Shown here one piece after another: positions 26,251-35,305 of a stretch of 64,000 nt of DNA (the stretch's first letter is position 1; every line of letters begins with the position of its first letter). Source of the stretch: JAENVU01 sp046598395 (GTDB lineage: Bacteria > Actinomycetota > Acidimicrobiia > IMCC26256 > JAENVU01); the NCBI GenBank assembly GCA_046598395.1, contig JBKJIQ010000035.1:1-64000 (forward strand), read 5' to 3'. The notes under the pieces were generated by a model. It had not been told where the DNA came from. It did not search any database and worked only from the letters and a program-made list of their open reading frames with translations. Position numbers and translations under genes: made by a program.

Positions 26251-27132
26251 TCAGGACGTGAGGAAGTCGAGGATCAGGCGGTTGACGGTTTCGGGCTGAT
26301 CGTGGTGGAGGAAGTGTCCGGCATCCGGGATGAGATGCATTTCGAGCCCGGCCGGGAAGTTGGGCCGGAGGAGTTCCTCGTTGGCCGATTCCACACCCAT
26401 GCATCCGCAGTCGATGCCGTGCAGATACAGGGTCGGGACGTTGATGGGGCCGTCACCGGCCGCGGCGATCGACGCGAGCGCAGGATCGCCCGGGATCGTG
26501 CCCAGCGTGTAGCGGTAGTAGTTGATCGCGGCTGCGAGACTGCCGGGTGAACCGAGGGTGTCCTTCAACCGCCGCATGTAGGCCGGGTCGGGGGTGAAGC
26601 CGGGCGACCAGTAGCTCCACAAATAGTCGATGAACTCGAAGTCGTTGGCTTGCACGACCATCTCGGCGAGCGGAGTCTGGAAGAAGAAGACGTAGAACGA
26701 GCGCTGCAGTTGCACGGGCGTGAAGAACGTCGACATCAAGCTGCTCGAGTGCGGTACGGCCATCGCCACGAACTTGGAGAACCGATCGGGTCGATGGCCG
26801 ACGGCGGCGTAGGAGGAGATCGCACCCCAGTCGTGACCGATGAGTACCGCGTCGCGCTCGCCCGCGAGCGCGTCGGCGATACCGAGAATGTCGAGCGCGA
26901 CCGAAGCGCTCTGGTAGTTGCCATCGGGAGCGAGGCCGGTCGGCGCGTAGCCGCGTAGCCAGGGCGCGACCACGTGGTACCCGGCGTCGGCGAGTTCGGG
27001 CATCAACAGGTTCCACGTGGGCGCGTGGTCCGGAAACCCGTGCATACACAAGGCGAGCGGTCCGTCGACCGGGCCGGCTTCGAGGTACGCGAAATCGATG
27101 CCGTTGACGGTGACGTGCGATGGTTCGGTCAT
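26251..27132 (-). CDS. Alpha/beta hydrolase, epoxide-hydrolase-like
   Basis: 293 residues from ATG 27132. Oxyanion motif CMHGFPDHAPTW, nucleophile elbow LIGHDWGA (Asp, as in epoxide hydrolases and haloalkane dehalogenases), and a C-terminal DAGHFLHHDQPE with the catalytic His. A cap region between supplies candidate Tyr residues (SYWSPGF and YRYT). Probable soluble epoxide hydrolase; haloalkane dehalogenase less likely. Divergent from the ABC ATPase at 27194. Confidence 0.9.
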   Translation of the reverse strand: MTEPSHVTVNGIDFAYLEAGPVDGPLALCMHGFPDHAPTWNLLMPELADAGYHVVAPWLRGYAPTGLAPDGNYQSASVALDILGIADALAGERDAVLIGHDWGAISSYAAVGHRPDRFSKFVAMAVPHSSSLMSTFFTPVQLQRSFYVFFFQTPLAEMVVQANDFEFIDYLWSYWSPGFTPDPAYMRRLKDTLGSPGSLAAAINYYRYTLGTIPGDPALASIAAAGDGPINVPTLYLHGIDCGCMGVESANEELLRPNFPAGLEMHLIPDAGHFLHHDQPETVNRLILDFLTS

Positions 27133-27193
27133 GGATCCGATCTTAGGAGAACTCGCTTTGCTGGAACCCAGTAGGCGATGAGGTTCGATTCCA

Positions 27194-28141
27194 ATGGATG
27201 ACGTCGTGATTCGAACCGAGCAGCTCACCAAGGTCTACCCGGGCAACATCCTCGCGGTCGATCATCTCGACCTCACGGTCCACGCCGGAGAGATCTTCGG
27301 TCTGCTCGGTCCCAACGGCGCCGGGAAGACCACCACGGGCGGAATGCTCACGACCAGGGTGATCCCCACCGATGGCCGCGCGATCGTCGGCGGCGTGGAT
27401 GTGGTGGCGCATCCGACGGCGGCGAAACAAGTGATCGGCGTGGTGCCACAGACCAACACGCTCGACCGTTCACTCGATGTCTACGAGAATCTTTACTTCC
27501 ACGGTCGATTTTTCGGAATGAATGCCAAGACCGCGAAGGCCGAGGCGCTGCGTCTGCTCGACCAGTTTCGGTTGGCTGACCGCGCCCGGGTACCGGTCCT
27601 CGCGCTGTCCGGCGGCATGGCCCAGCGGCTCATGGTGGCCCGAGCGATCATGCATCGGCCTGCGATCCTGTTTCTCGACGAGCCCACCGCGGGGCTGGAT
27701 CCGCAGAGCCGCATCGCGTTGTGGGAGATCCTCGGCGAGCTGCACCGAGATGGTCAGACGATCCTGCTGACCACGCACTACATGGAGGAAGCCGACCAAC
27801 TCTGCGATCGACTCGCGATTATCGACCATGGTCGACTCCTTGCCGTCGATACTCCGACCGCGCTGAAACAGTCGGTAGGGGTCGACGCGATGGTCACCGT
27901 CACCGCGATCGGCGACCTCGAAGCACTGGCGGTGGTCCTTCGTGAGCATGTCCCGGCGGCGACACGTGCCGAGGTGGCCGACGGCGCGGTGCGGCTGTGG
28001 GCGTCTCAGACCGTTGGAATCCTTCCCCTCATCATCGAGGTGGCCGAGGGGGCCGGGTTCACCGTCACTGACCTCTCGGCGGCCGCGCCCACCCTCGAAA
28101 CTGTGTTCATCACCCTGACCGGATCGGACCTCCGCGAATGA
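27194..28141 (+). CDS. ABC transporter ATP-binding protein, DrrA/NodI-like
   Basis: 315 residues. Walker A GPNGAGKTT, LSGGMAQRLMVARAIMHRP signature, Walker B FLDEPTAGLDP, and H-loop LTTHYMEEAD. A C-terminal extension ends TLETVFITLTGSDLRE. Stop overlaps the permease start (ATGA). Second DrrAB-type pair in the window, only distantly like the first. Confidence 0.93.
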   Translation: MDDVVIRTEQLTKVYPGNILAVDHLDLTVHAGEIFGLLGPNGAGKTTTGGMLTTRVIPTDGRAIVGGVDVVAHPTAAKQVIGVVPQTNTLDRSLDVYENLYFHGRFFGMNAKTAKAEALRLLDQFRLADRARVPVLALSGGMAQRLMVARAIMHRPAILFLDEPTAGLDPQSRIALWEILGELHRDGQTILLTTHYMEEADQLCDRLAIIDHGRLLAVDTPTALKQSVGVDAMVTVTAIGDLEALAVVLREHVPAATRAEVADGAVRLWASQTVGILPLIIEVAEGAGFTVTDLSAAAPTLETVFITLTGSDLRE

Positions 28142-28986
28142 CCGATGTTCGAACGCTTCCACCGACTCGTGATGAGTTGATCCCGCGCCGTTCGACCGCC
28201 GCGGCCGCGGCGGTCGCCTTCGGCGCACTCTTGTTGCGCGATCTCGTGGTGTTGCGCAAGAACGCGAAGGAGTTCGTGCCGCGCACCTTGCTCCAGCCGT
28301 TGCTGCTCGTGTTCGTCTTCGCGTATGTGTTCCCGAAGATCGGTCAGGGCGTCGGCGGGGGAGCCGGTGCCGCGGAGTTCTCCACCGCGCTCGTCGCGGG
28401 CGTAGTGGGCCTCGCCATCATCTTCCAGGGCATCCAATCCGTGGCGCTCCCGATGGTCCAGGAGTTCGGATACACCCGCGAGATCGAAGACCGCGTGCTC
28501 GCCCCGATGCCCGTCAACCTGGTGGCATTGGAGAAGGTGACTGCGGGGGCGTTGTACGGAGCGGTGAGTGCGATCCTCGTGTTCCCCATCGCGAAGTTCG
28601 TTCCGGCCACGCCGGTGCATCTGGACATCAACTGGGCGGTGCTCCTTACGCTCACGCCGCTGTGCTGCTTCATGTGCGGCGCGCTCGGGCTCGCCTTCGG
28701 CACCCGATTCGAGCCGCGTACCGTCCCGGCGCTGTTCGGCATCATCGTGTTGCCGCTCACGATGCTGGGCTGCATTTACTACCCATGGCAGTCGTTGGAC
28801 GCGGTGCCGTGGTTGCAGAAGCTGGTGCTCATCAACCCGCTGGTGTACATGTGTGAAGGGTTTCGTGCTGCGCTCACACCAGGCCCCCACATGAGCCTCT
28901 GGGCGATCTACCCGGCGGTCATTGGCTTTGCAGTCCTCTTCATGATCATCGGCCTCGCGGGATTCCGAAAACGCGTCCTCGCCTAG
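28138..28986 (+). CDS. ABC-2 type permease
   Basis: 282 residues, about six hydrophobic spans. FVPRTLLQPLLLVFVFAYVFP begins the membrane domain; MVQEFGYTREIEDRVLAPMPVN is the cytosolic coupling loop, and TMLGCIYYPWQSLD precedes the last spans. Translationally coupled to the preceding ATPase. The cargo is unknown; NodJ/DrrB relatives export lipids, glycolipids or antibiotics. Confidence 0.92.
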   Translation: MTDVRTLPPTRDELIPRRSTAAAAAVAFGALLLRDLVVLRKNAKEFVPRTLLQPLLLVFVFAYVFPKIGQGVGGGAGAAEFSTALVAGVVGLAIIFQGIQSVALPMVQEFGYTREIEDRVLAPMPVNLVALEKVTAGALYGAVSAILVFPIAKFVPATPVHLDINWAVLLTLTPLCCFMCGALGLAFGTRFEPRTVPALFGIIVLPLTMLGCIYYPWQSLDAVPWLQKLVLINPLVYMCEGFRAALTPGPHMSLWAIYPAVIGFAVLFMIIGLAGFRKRVLA

Positions 28987-29048
28987 ATCCGGCTCGAGGT
29001 GTGGGCCCTCTTCCCCAAGGGGCGGATTTCTGACTATTGTCCCACGCC

Positions 29049-29924
29049 GTGTCGGGGGACCTCGTGGTGACGTTTCATGGAGTGCGCGGGTCAACGCCCT
29101 GCGACGGTGAAGGCCTTGCGCGTTACGGCGGCAATACGTCATGCGTTGCAGTCGAACGCGACGGCGAAGCGCCGATCGTGTTCGACTTGGGAACTGGCCT
29201 CCGTAACTACGGGAACGCGTTGGCGGCGGCGGGGCGGGCCGAGGGTTTCCAAGCGTCGGTGCTGTTGAGTCACCTGCACTGGGACCACGTCCAGGGGCTC
29301 CCGTTTTTCGGGCCGATCCATCATCCCGAGGCGAAGCTCGATATTTACGGCCCGCGCCAAGGTGAGGGACCATTGGCCGAAGTATTCGCGGGCTTGATGT
29401 GTCCGCCGTACTTTCCGATCCGGCCGGATCAACTCGTGGGCGCAGTGGTGTTTCAGGACACCGGCGACGATGTCTTTTCGGTCGGGGATGCGAAGGTGCG
29501 GTCGCGTTGGATCCGCCACGTTGGCCCTACCCTCGGATACCGGGTGGAGTGGGATGGCGTGAGCATCGCGTACCTCTCGGATCACGGCCAAGGTTGTGGG
29601 ATCGGGCATGCCGACGATCACATCCCGAACGACGTCCTCGAACTGTGCGATGGCGCGGATCTCTTGATCCATGACGCGCAGCACACGCCGTCCGAGTTCC
29701 AGCAGAAGCGCCACTTCGGACACTGCACCGTCGACTACGCCGTGCACGTGGCCAAAGAGGCCGGTGTGGCCACCCTTGCGATGTTCCACCACGATCCGAG
29801 CCACGGCGATGACGAGATCGATCAGCTGGAACGTGAGGCCCAGGACGCCTCCGCCGCGATCGATGGGGCTGCGGTGGTTGCCGCAGCCGAAGGTATGGTC
29901 CTGGCGTTCCCCACCAGTTCCTGA
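29049..29924 (+). CDS. Metallo-beta-lactamase-fold hydrolase, RNase Z/PhnP-like
   Basis: 291 residues from GTG 29049 (a TTG 12 bases upstream is the alternative). FHGVRGSTPCDGEGLARYGGNTSC is the typical opening of phosphodiesterase/PhnP-like MBL proteins. LSHLHWDHVQGLPFF gives the HxHxDH metal site, and the ligands in LSDHG, IHDAQ and HFGHCT complete a dinuclear site. Probably a phosphodiesterase or RNase-Z-like hydrolase; precise substrate unknown. Confidence 0.88.
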   Translation: MSGDLVVTFHGVRGSTPCDGEGLARYGGNTSCVAVERDGEAPIVFDLGTGLRNYGNALAAAGRAEGFQASVLLSHLHWDHVQGLPFFGPIHHPEAKLDIYGPRQGEGPLAEVFAGLMCPPYFPIRPDQLVGAVVFQDTGDDVFSVGDAKVRSRWIRHVGPTLGYRVEWDGVSIAYLSDHGQGCGIGHADDHIPNDVLELCDGADLLIHDAQHTPSEFQQKRHFGHCTVDYAVHVAKEAGVATLAMFHHDPSHGDDEIDQLEREAQDASAAIDGAAVVAAAEGMVLAFPTSS

Positions 29925-29947
29925 CCGACCACCTCGCGGAGTTCCTC

Positions 29948-30478
29948 ATGTCACCGGCTGCCGACGGCCCAGCATTCGACCCGCCCGATACCGATGTCCT
30001 CCAGCCGGACTCGCCATCGTTTCGCGCCGTCCTCGGACACTTCGCGACCGGGATCACGGTCATCACCGCGATGGACGGCGACGAGCCGGTCGGCATCGCC
30101 GCGAACTCGTTCACCTCGGTGTCGCTCGACCCGCCGCTGGTGCTGTTTTGTGCCGCGAAGACGTCGTCCACCTGGCCCCGCATCCAACGGGCCGGCCATT
30201 TCACGGTCAACGTGCTCGACGAGCATCAAGAGCCGGTGAGCAAGCTCTTTGCCACCCCCGGCGCGGATCGGTTCGGCCAGATCGGGTGGCGCGTGGGCGA
30301 CCACGGGCCGATCCTCGACGATGTTCACGCCTACCTCGACTGCGATATCGAAACCGAACTCGATGCCGGCGACCACGTGATCGTGGTGGGCCGCGTGCAA
30401 GCCCTCGGCCTCACTGCCGATGCGGGACCATTGCTCTTCTATCGCGGCCAGTACGGTCGCCTCCTCGGGAGCGAGTGA
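29948..30478 (+). CDS. Flavin reductase-domain (FMN-binding split-barrel) protein
   Basis: 176 residues. DSPSFRAVLGHFATGITVITA and PVGIAANSFTSVSLDPPLVLFC are the FMN/NADH-flavin reductase signature, with a FTVNVLDEHQEPVSKLFA segment following. Such proteins supply reduced flavin to two-component monooxygenases. No oxygenase partner is close. Followed after one base by the RmlC-like gene, suggesting a shared transcript. Confidence 0.92.
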   Translation: MSPAADGPAFDPPDTDVLQPDSPSFRAVLGHFATGITVITAMDGDEPVGIAANSFTSVSLDPPLVLFCAAKTSSTWPRIQRAGHFTVNVLDEHQEPVSKLFATPGADRFGQIGWRVGDHGPILDDVHAYLDCDIETELDAGDHVIVVGRVQALGLTADAGPLLFYRGQYGRLLGSE

Positions 30479-30479
30479 C

Positions 30480-31019
30480 ATGGCTGACGTCATGCCGTCT
30501 GAGGTGATCAAGGACGTGGTCGTGGTGGAGCCCACGCTCTGGAAGGATCCCCGCGGATTCTTCGCCGAGACGTTCCGCCAGGAGTGGCTGCCGGAGAATG
30601 CGCCGTTGATGGTGCAGGGCAACCGAGCCGATCGCTTGGCGAACACGCTGGTGGGATTGCACTACCACCGGTTCCAGTCCGATTATTGGTACGTGCCGTT
30701 CGGTCGCGTGCTTGCGGCGCTGCACGATCTCCGGGTTTCATCGCCCACCCGCGGCGCTTCGCTCACGGTAGAGCTCGACCCGATCGATCACCGAGGGCTG
30801 TACATCCCGCCTGGGGTCGCGCACGGCTTCTACGCGATCACCGACGCGACGATCACCTACCTCGTCGACAACTACTACAACCCCGAGGACGAGCTCGGCG
30901 TGGCGTGGGACGATCCCGCGCTGGGGATCGATTGGCCGTGCGGCGCGCCGATTCTCTCGGACCGTGATCGTGCCAACCCGCGGATCGCCGACATTCCGGC
31001 CGAGATCGTTCCCGCGTAA
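30480..31019 (+). CDS. RmlC-like dTDP-sugar epimerase family protein
   Basis: 179 residues from ATG 30480, one base after the flavin reductase stop. The cupin fold blocks of dTDP-4-dehydrorhamnose 3,5-epimerase are present: DPRGFFAETFRQEW, VGLHYH with the catalytic His, and YIPPGVAHGFYAITD. The substrate-binding segment after GLHYH differs from canonical RmlC (no RGLHYQ..KLVR), so it may act on a different nucleotide sugar. No rmlA, B or D nearby. Confidence 0.85.
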   Translation: MADVMPSEVIKDVVVVEPTLWKDPRGFFAETFRQEWLPENAPLMVQGNRADRLANTLVGLHYHRFQSDYWYVPFGRVLAALHDLRVSSPTRGASLTVELDPIDHRGLYIPPGVAHGFYAITDATITYLVDNYYNPEDELGVAWDDPALGIDWPCGAPILSDRDRANPRIADIPAEIVPA

Positions 31020-31071
31020 CGCTCTCGTCTACCGCTCATCGTCTACCGGCTTCTCGGCGATGGGCCGTCGA

Positions 31072-31482
31072 TTACGGACGCGGTCCGTGACCCGCTCGGT
31101 GACGGACCTCGGCGGCAAGACTCACGATGCCCGTCGCGCCGAGTGCGGCGACGACGGCGACCACCGCAGCCACGATCGATGCCAGCGCAACGGAGCCGAG
31201 GATCAGCAGCCCGGTGGCCACGGCCAGGCCGGCGGCGATGAGGAGGCTCTGCAGTCGGGCCACGTTGGCCGCTTCAAAGGTTCGGGCCGGGGCGACGCGG
31301 CGAGCAATGAGCTCGTTCCAGACCCGGATCACCGGCGACCGCTCGCCGAATGCCGCACCGATGCCGGCAATCACCGCCGCGGTCGGGATGCTCCACGGAG
31401 CGGCGAACGCGAAGCCACCGAGGAGGATCACCACGAGGATTGCCTGTTCGAATCGGCCCGCGCGCACGTCGATGAGCCGCAT
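31072..31482 (-). CDS. Small membrane protein, DUF4395-like
   Basis: 136 residues from ATG 31482; the frame continues upstream but only over the divergent gene's leader. The start IDVRAGRFEQAILVVILLG, PWSIPTAAVIAGIGAAFG and the RVWNELIARRVAP motif fit DUF4395, which has four membrane helices. Two Ala-rich helices follow. DUF4395 domains are often joined to rhodanese or thioredoxin-linked sulfur proteins; this copy stands alone. Function not established. Confidence 0.75.
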   Translation of the reverse strand: MRLIDVRAGRFEQAILVVILLGGFAFAAPWSIPTAAVIAGIGAAFGERSPVIRVWNELIARRVAPARTFEAANVARLQSLLIAAGLAVATGLLILGSVALASIVAAVVAVVAALGATGIVSLAAEVRHRAGHGPRP

Positions 31483-31609
31483 TTCATCGACCCTACAACC
31501 CGACGCCGGCATTCCCTCAGGCGAGAATCTCCCCAGAATAGGTAGGCGAAATGACGGAAATGCACCTAGGGTGAGCACTCGGTTGCTCATCGCTGGCAAG
31601 GGGACTCGG

Positions 31610-33430
31610 ATGGACGTAGGGCTCATCGGTGGAACAACTGTGCTCGGCGCGGCCGGAGACGTGGCGCGCATCCGAGAGACGCGCCGTCGCAGGCGGCTGA
31701 TGCGGATAGCCGTGGTGCTGCTGCTGCTCGTTGACTACCCGCTCGCCCGATCCCTTGGCGGCCACCCGGTCACTTGGGGTGTTCCCGGACTTCCGTCGAC
31801 GTGGTTGGACCAACTCCCGGCGTTCCTTCTCGTGGGTGTGCTGGCTGCGGTCATCCTCCTCCCGATGCTCGCAATGGGCCGGTCCCAACACACCATGTTT
31901 CGGCCGAGCGAGATTTCGGTCGGGCTTGACGATGTTGTAGGCCTGGGCATGGTGCGCGACGAAGCGATCAAGACCCTCAACCTCTTCCTGGCGTACAAGA
32001 CGTTCCGCGATCGCATGGGTGGTAATCCGCGCCGTGCCATTTTGTTCGAAGGCCCGCCCGGTACCGGCAAGACCTACTTAGCCAAGGCGATGGCACGCGA
32101 GGCCGGCGTCCCGTTTCTGTTCATCGCGGCGAGCACGATCCAGTCGCCGTACTTTGGCCAGACCAACCGCAAGATCGCCAGCTTCTTCAGGCAGCTGCGC
32201 AAACAGGCGCGCCGCGAGGGTGGCGCCATCGGCTTCATCGATGAGATCGACGCGATCGGCGCCACGCGCGGGGGTATGGGCAAAGACGCGGAGTCCGCTA
32301 CCGACGCGCCGAGCGCATTCTCGGTGCACAAGGCCGGGCTCGGTGAGAGTTTCGCGGGCGTGATCAATGAGTTGCTGACCCAGCTGCAGTCGTTCGACGA
32401 GCCGACGCGCGGCGAGAAGTTCAGCGGATGGTGGCTCGGCAAGATCAACCGGCTGCTACCTGCCCGGTTCGAGATTCCGAAGCGTCCTCCGGTGTCATCG
32501 AACATCCTCGTGATCGGAGCGACGAACCGAGCTTCGGTGCTCGATCCTGCGTTGATGCGTCCCGGCCGGTTCGATCGTTCAATCCATTTCGATCTGCCCG
32601 GCCGGTCCGGTCGCCGAGAGATCATCGACTACTACCTGGACAAGAAGGCGCACGTTCCCGAGTTGGACAAAGAGGAGCGCCGAGATCAGCTGGCGGCATT
32701 GACCGCTGGCTACTCGCCGGTGATGATCGAGCACATCTTCGATGAGGCGCTCGTGTGGTCGCTGCGCGACGGGCGTGAAGCGATGGAGTGGGCCGACATT
32801 CACAGCGCCAAACTCACCTCGGAAATCGGGCTTGCCAATCCGGTCGAGTACACCGACCTCGAACGCCGGATCATCGCAACCCATGAGGCCGGCCACGCGG
32901 TGGTAGCCCATCTGGTTGGGGTTGGTCGCAAGCTCGAAGTGCTCTCCATCATCCGGCGCGCCGGATCGCTCGGGTTGCTCGCGCACTCCGATACGGAGGA
33001 GCGCTTCTTGCGCAACCGGACGGAACTGCTGTCCCAGATTCAGATCAGCTTCGGCGGTATGTCGGCCGAGGAACTGTGGTTTGGCGAATCCGGTACGGGG
33101 CCGGGTTCTGACCTGGCCCAGGCCACCACCATTGCCGCGACGATGGTGGGTGCGCTGGGCATGGCTGGTTCGTTGGTGAGTTTCCAATCTTCGGGTGGCC
33201 CCCTGGACGGCGGACTGGTCACACGGGTGCTGGCCGACGAGAGTTCTCGGCGAGAGGTCGAGGGGATCCTGGATCGGTCGAAGGAATCGGTGCGGGTGCT
33301 GCTCGACACGAACCGCCACCTCGTCGAGGCGCTGCGCGATGAGTTGCTCGTGCGAGAAGAACTGGTTGGCGACGAGATCACTACCGTTCTCGAAGAGGCG
33401 CGACTGAAGGCGTTGCTCGCGGACGCGTAG
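31610..33430 (+). CDS. FtsH-like AAA ATPase/zinc metalloprotease of unusual build
   Basis: 606 residues from ATG 31610, chosen because AAGGGGA lies just upstream. Two N-terminal membrane spans (about 33-48 and 69-89) are separated by only about 20 residues, in place of the usual 70-100 residue outside domain of FtsH. AAA domain: Walker A GPPGTGKT (148-155), Walker B FIDEID (209-214), arginine-finger region LDPALMRPGRFDR. A roughly 70-residue insertion lies between Walker B and the NILVIGATNR sensor. The pore loop reads YFG. M41 protease: HEAGH (425-429) with third ligand Asp501 in GPGSDLAQAT. Active-site residues intact; probably a membrane-protein quality-control protease with altered substrate entry. 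Confidence 0.9.
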   Translation: MDVGLIGGTTVLGAAGDVARIRETRRRRRLMRIAVVLLLLVDYPLARSLGGHPVTWGVPGLPSTWLDQLPAFLLVGVLAAVILLPMLAMGRSQHTMFRPSEISVGLDDVVGLGMVRDEAIKTLNLFLAYKTFRDRMGGNPRRAILFEGPPGTGKTYLAKAMAREAGVPFLFIAASTIQSPYFGQTNRKIASFFRQLRKQARREGGAIGFIDEIDAIGATRGGMGKDAESATDAPSAFSVHKAGLGESFAGVINELLTQLQSFDEPTRGEKFSGWWLGKINRLLPARFEIPKRPPVSSNILVIGATNRASVLDPALMRPGRFDRSIHFDLPGRSGRREIIDYYLDKKAHVPELDKEERRDQLAALTAGYSPVMIEHIFDEALVWSLRDGREAMEWADIHSAKLTSEIGLANPVEYTDLERRIIATHEAGHAVVAHLVGVGRKLEVLSIIRRAGSLGLLAHSDTEERFLRNRTELLSQIQISFGGMSAEELWFGESGTGPGSDLAQATTIAATMVGALGMAGSLVSFQSSGGPLDGGLVTRVLADESSRREVEGILDRSKESVRVLLDTNRHLVEALRDELLVREELVGDEITTVLEEARLKALLADA

Positions 33431-33484
33431 CCGGAGTGCGCACCCACGCCGCCTGACTCGCGATGCGGGTACTGTCGACGACCC

Positions 33485-35305
33485 GTGGAACCGCAGCGCA
33501 ACGAAGCCGACAAGGCCGATTCCGACAAGGCCGATTCCGACAAGGCGCGCCGGCGTGACGGTTGGCGGCTCATGGGGAGCGCGATCCGGCCCCAGCGCAG
33601 TTGGGTGATCGGTGGCGTACTCGCCGGGATCATGTGGACGGCCGCGAAGCTCACGATCCCGTTGCTTGCCGCGGCTGCGATCGACGACGGCATGCGCGCG
33701 GGTGACCAGGGCAAGGTCATTCGCCTGACGATGATCATGGTTGCGGTCGGGATCGTCCAGGCCGTCTGTACCGGACTGCGGCGTTACGCCGCGTTCCGGA
33801 TCGCGCTGCGCACGGAGACCGACCTTCGCCAACGCCTGTTCGCTCATCTGCAACGGTTGCACTTCGCGTTTCACGACCAGGCGCAGACTGGTCAGTTGAT
33901 GGCGCGCGCGAACACCGACATCCAACAGGTTCAGACCGTCGTCATTTTGATTCCGCTCACCGTGGCGAGCGTCTTCACGATGGGCGGTGTGCTCGCGATC
34001 ATGCTGTGGAAGAACGCGGTCCTCGCGCTGCTCGCGTTGGGCGCGCTGCCGCTGTTGAACGTGGCCGCCACTCGCTTTTCGCATCGGATTGCGCCGGTGA
34101 ACCTGCAACTCCAGGAGCAACTCGCGAACGTCTCGGGTGTGGTGGAGGAAAGCCTGTCGGGAATCCGCGTGGTGAAGGGCTTCGGCGCGGAGCGCCAGCA
34201 GATCCGTCGCCTCGAGGTCGAAGCGGATGCAGTGCTCGACCGATCGCTGCGCGCGGCGCGGTTGCGGGCGGGATTCATGCCGCTCGTGGATTTCCTTCCC
34301 ACGGTCTCCATGGTCGCGATCCTCTGGTACGGCGGCCATCAAGTGCTCGACGGCAACCTGCAGGTGGGTGACATCCTCGCGTTCAACCTCTTCATCCTGA
34401 TGCTGATCTGGCCGATGCGGATGATGGGCATGCTCGTGGCCCAGGCCTCACGCGCCTCCGCGGGCGCGGGCCGAGTGTTCGAGGTGCTCCAGACGGCCCC
34501 CGAAATTGCCGACGGCCCCTCGGTGGTGCGGCTCGCGGATGGCCCGGGGGAGTTGCGCTTCGAAGGGGTGCGGTTCGGATACGGGCCGGGCCGGGCGGTG
34601 CTCAATGGCTTCGACCTCACGATCCGGGGCGGCGAGGCGGTCGCGATCGTGGGCGCCACGGGCAGCGGCAAAACCACCGTGGCGCGGTTGGTCCCGCGTT
34701 TCTACGAGATCGAGGGTGGTCGGATCCTCCTGGACGGCATCGACATTCGGTCCATCAAGGTCGACGATCTCCGCTCGGCAGTGGGCATCGTCTTCGAGGA
34801 CACGTTCTTGTTCTCGAACTCCGTACGCGAGAACATTGCCTTCGCCGACCCCGAGGCGTCGATGGCGGTCGTCGAACGCGCGGCCCGGCTCGCGGGTGCG
34901 GCGGAGTTCATCCACGCCTTGCCTGACGGGTACGAGACCGTGATCGGCGAGCACGGCTTCTCGCTCTCCGGCGGACAGCGCCAGCGCATCGCGATCGCCC
35001 GTGCGGTCCTGGCCGATCCGCGAATTCTGATTCTTGATGATGCGACGTCGTCGGTCGATCCCACGAAGGAACACGAGATCCGCACCGCACTCGCGGAGGT
35101 GATGGACGGGCGAACCACCTTGATCATCGCTCACCGACCGGCCACTATCGCGCTTGCGGATCGCGTGGTGTTGGTGGGAGACGGACACGTCATTGCGACC
35201 GGAACGCACTCCGAGTTGCTCGCGACCTCGATCGAGTACCAATCGGTCCTGGCCGCGGCAGAACATCAGTCGGCCGCGGCCGTCAGCCCGGAGCCCGCGC
35301 CGTGA
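33485..35305 (+). CDS. ABC exporter subunit with degenerate ATP site
   Basis: 606 residues, from a GTG start. The N-terminus holds a 15-base tandem repeat (about 33509-33546) that encodes DKADS repeats. Six-helix exporter membrane domain, then Walker A GATGSGKTT, signature LSGGQRQR, Walker B ILILDDATSSVD. The usual catalytic Glu after Walker B is Asp here, as in the degenerate half of heterodimeric exporters. The stop overlaps the start of the partner subunit. Export substrate unknown. Confidence 0.92.
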   Translation: MEPQRNEADKADSDKADSDKARRRDGWRLMGSAIRPQRSWVIGGVLAGIMWTAAKLTIPLLAAAAIDDGMRAGDQGKVIRLTMIMVAVGIVQAVCTGLRRYAAFRIALRTETDLRQRLFAHLQRLHFAFHDQAQTGQLMARANTDIQQVQTVVILIPLTVASVFTMGGVLAIMLWKNAVLALLALGALPLLNVAATRFSHRIAPVNLQLQEQLANVSGVVEESLSGIRVVKGFGAERQQIRRLEVEADAVLDRSLRAARLRAGFMPLVDFLPTVSMVAILWYGGHQVLDGNLQVGDILAFNLFILMLIWPMRMMGMLVAQASRASAGAGRVFEVLQTAPEIADGPSVVRLADGPGELRFEGVRFGYGPGRAVLNGFDLTIRGGEAVAIVGATGSGKTTVARLVPRFYEIEGGRILLDGIDIRSIKVDDLRSAVGIVFEDTFLFSNSVRENIAFADPEASMAVVERAARLAGAAEFIHALPDGYETVIGEHGFSLSGGQRQRIAIARAVLADPRILILDDATSSVDPTKEHEIRTALAEVMDGRTTLIIAHRPATIALADRVVLVGDGHVIATGTHSELLATSIEYQSVLAAAEHQSAAAVSPEPAP

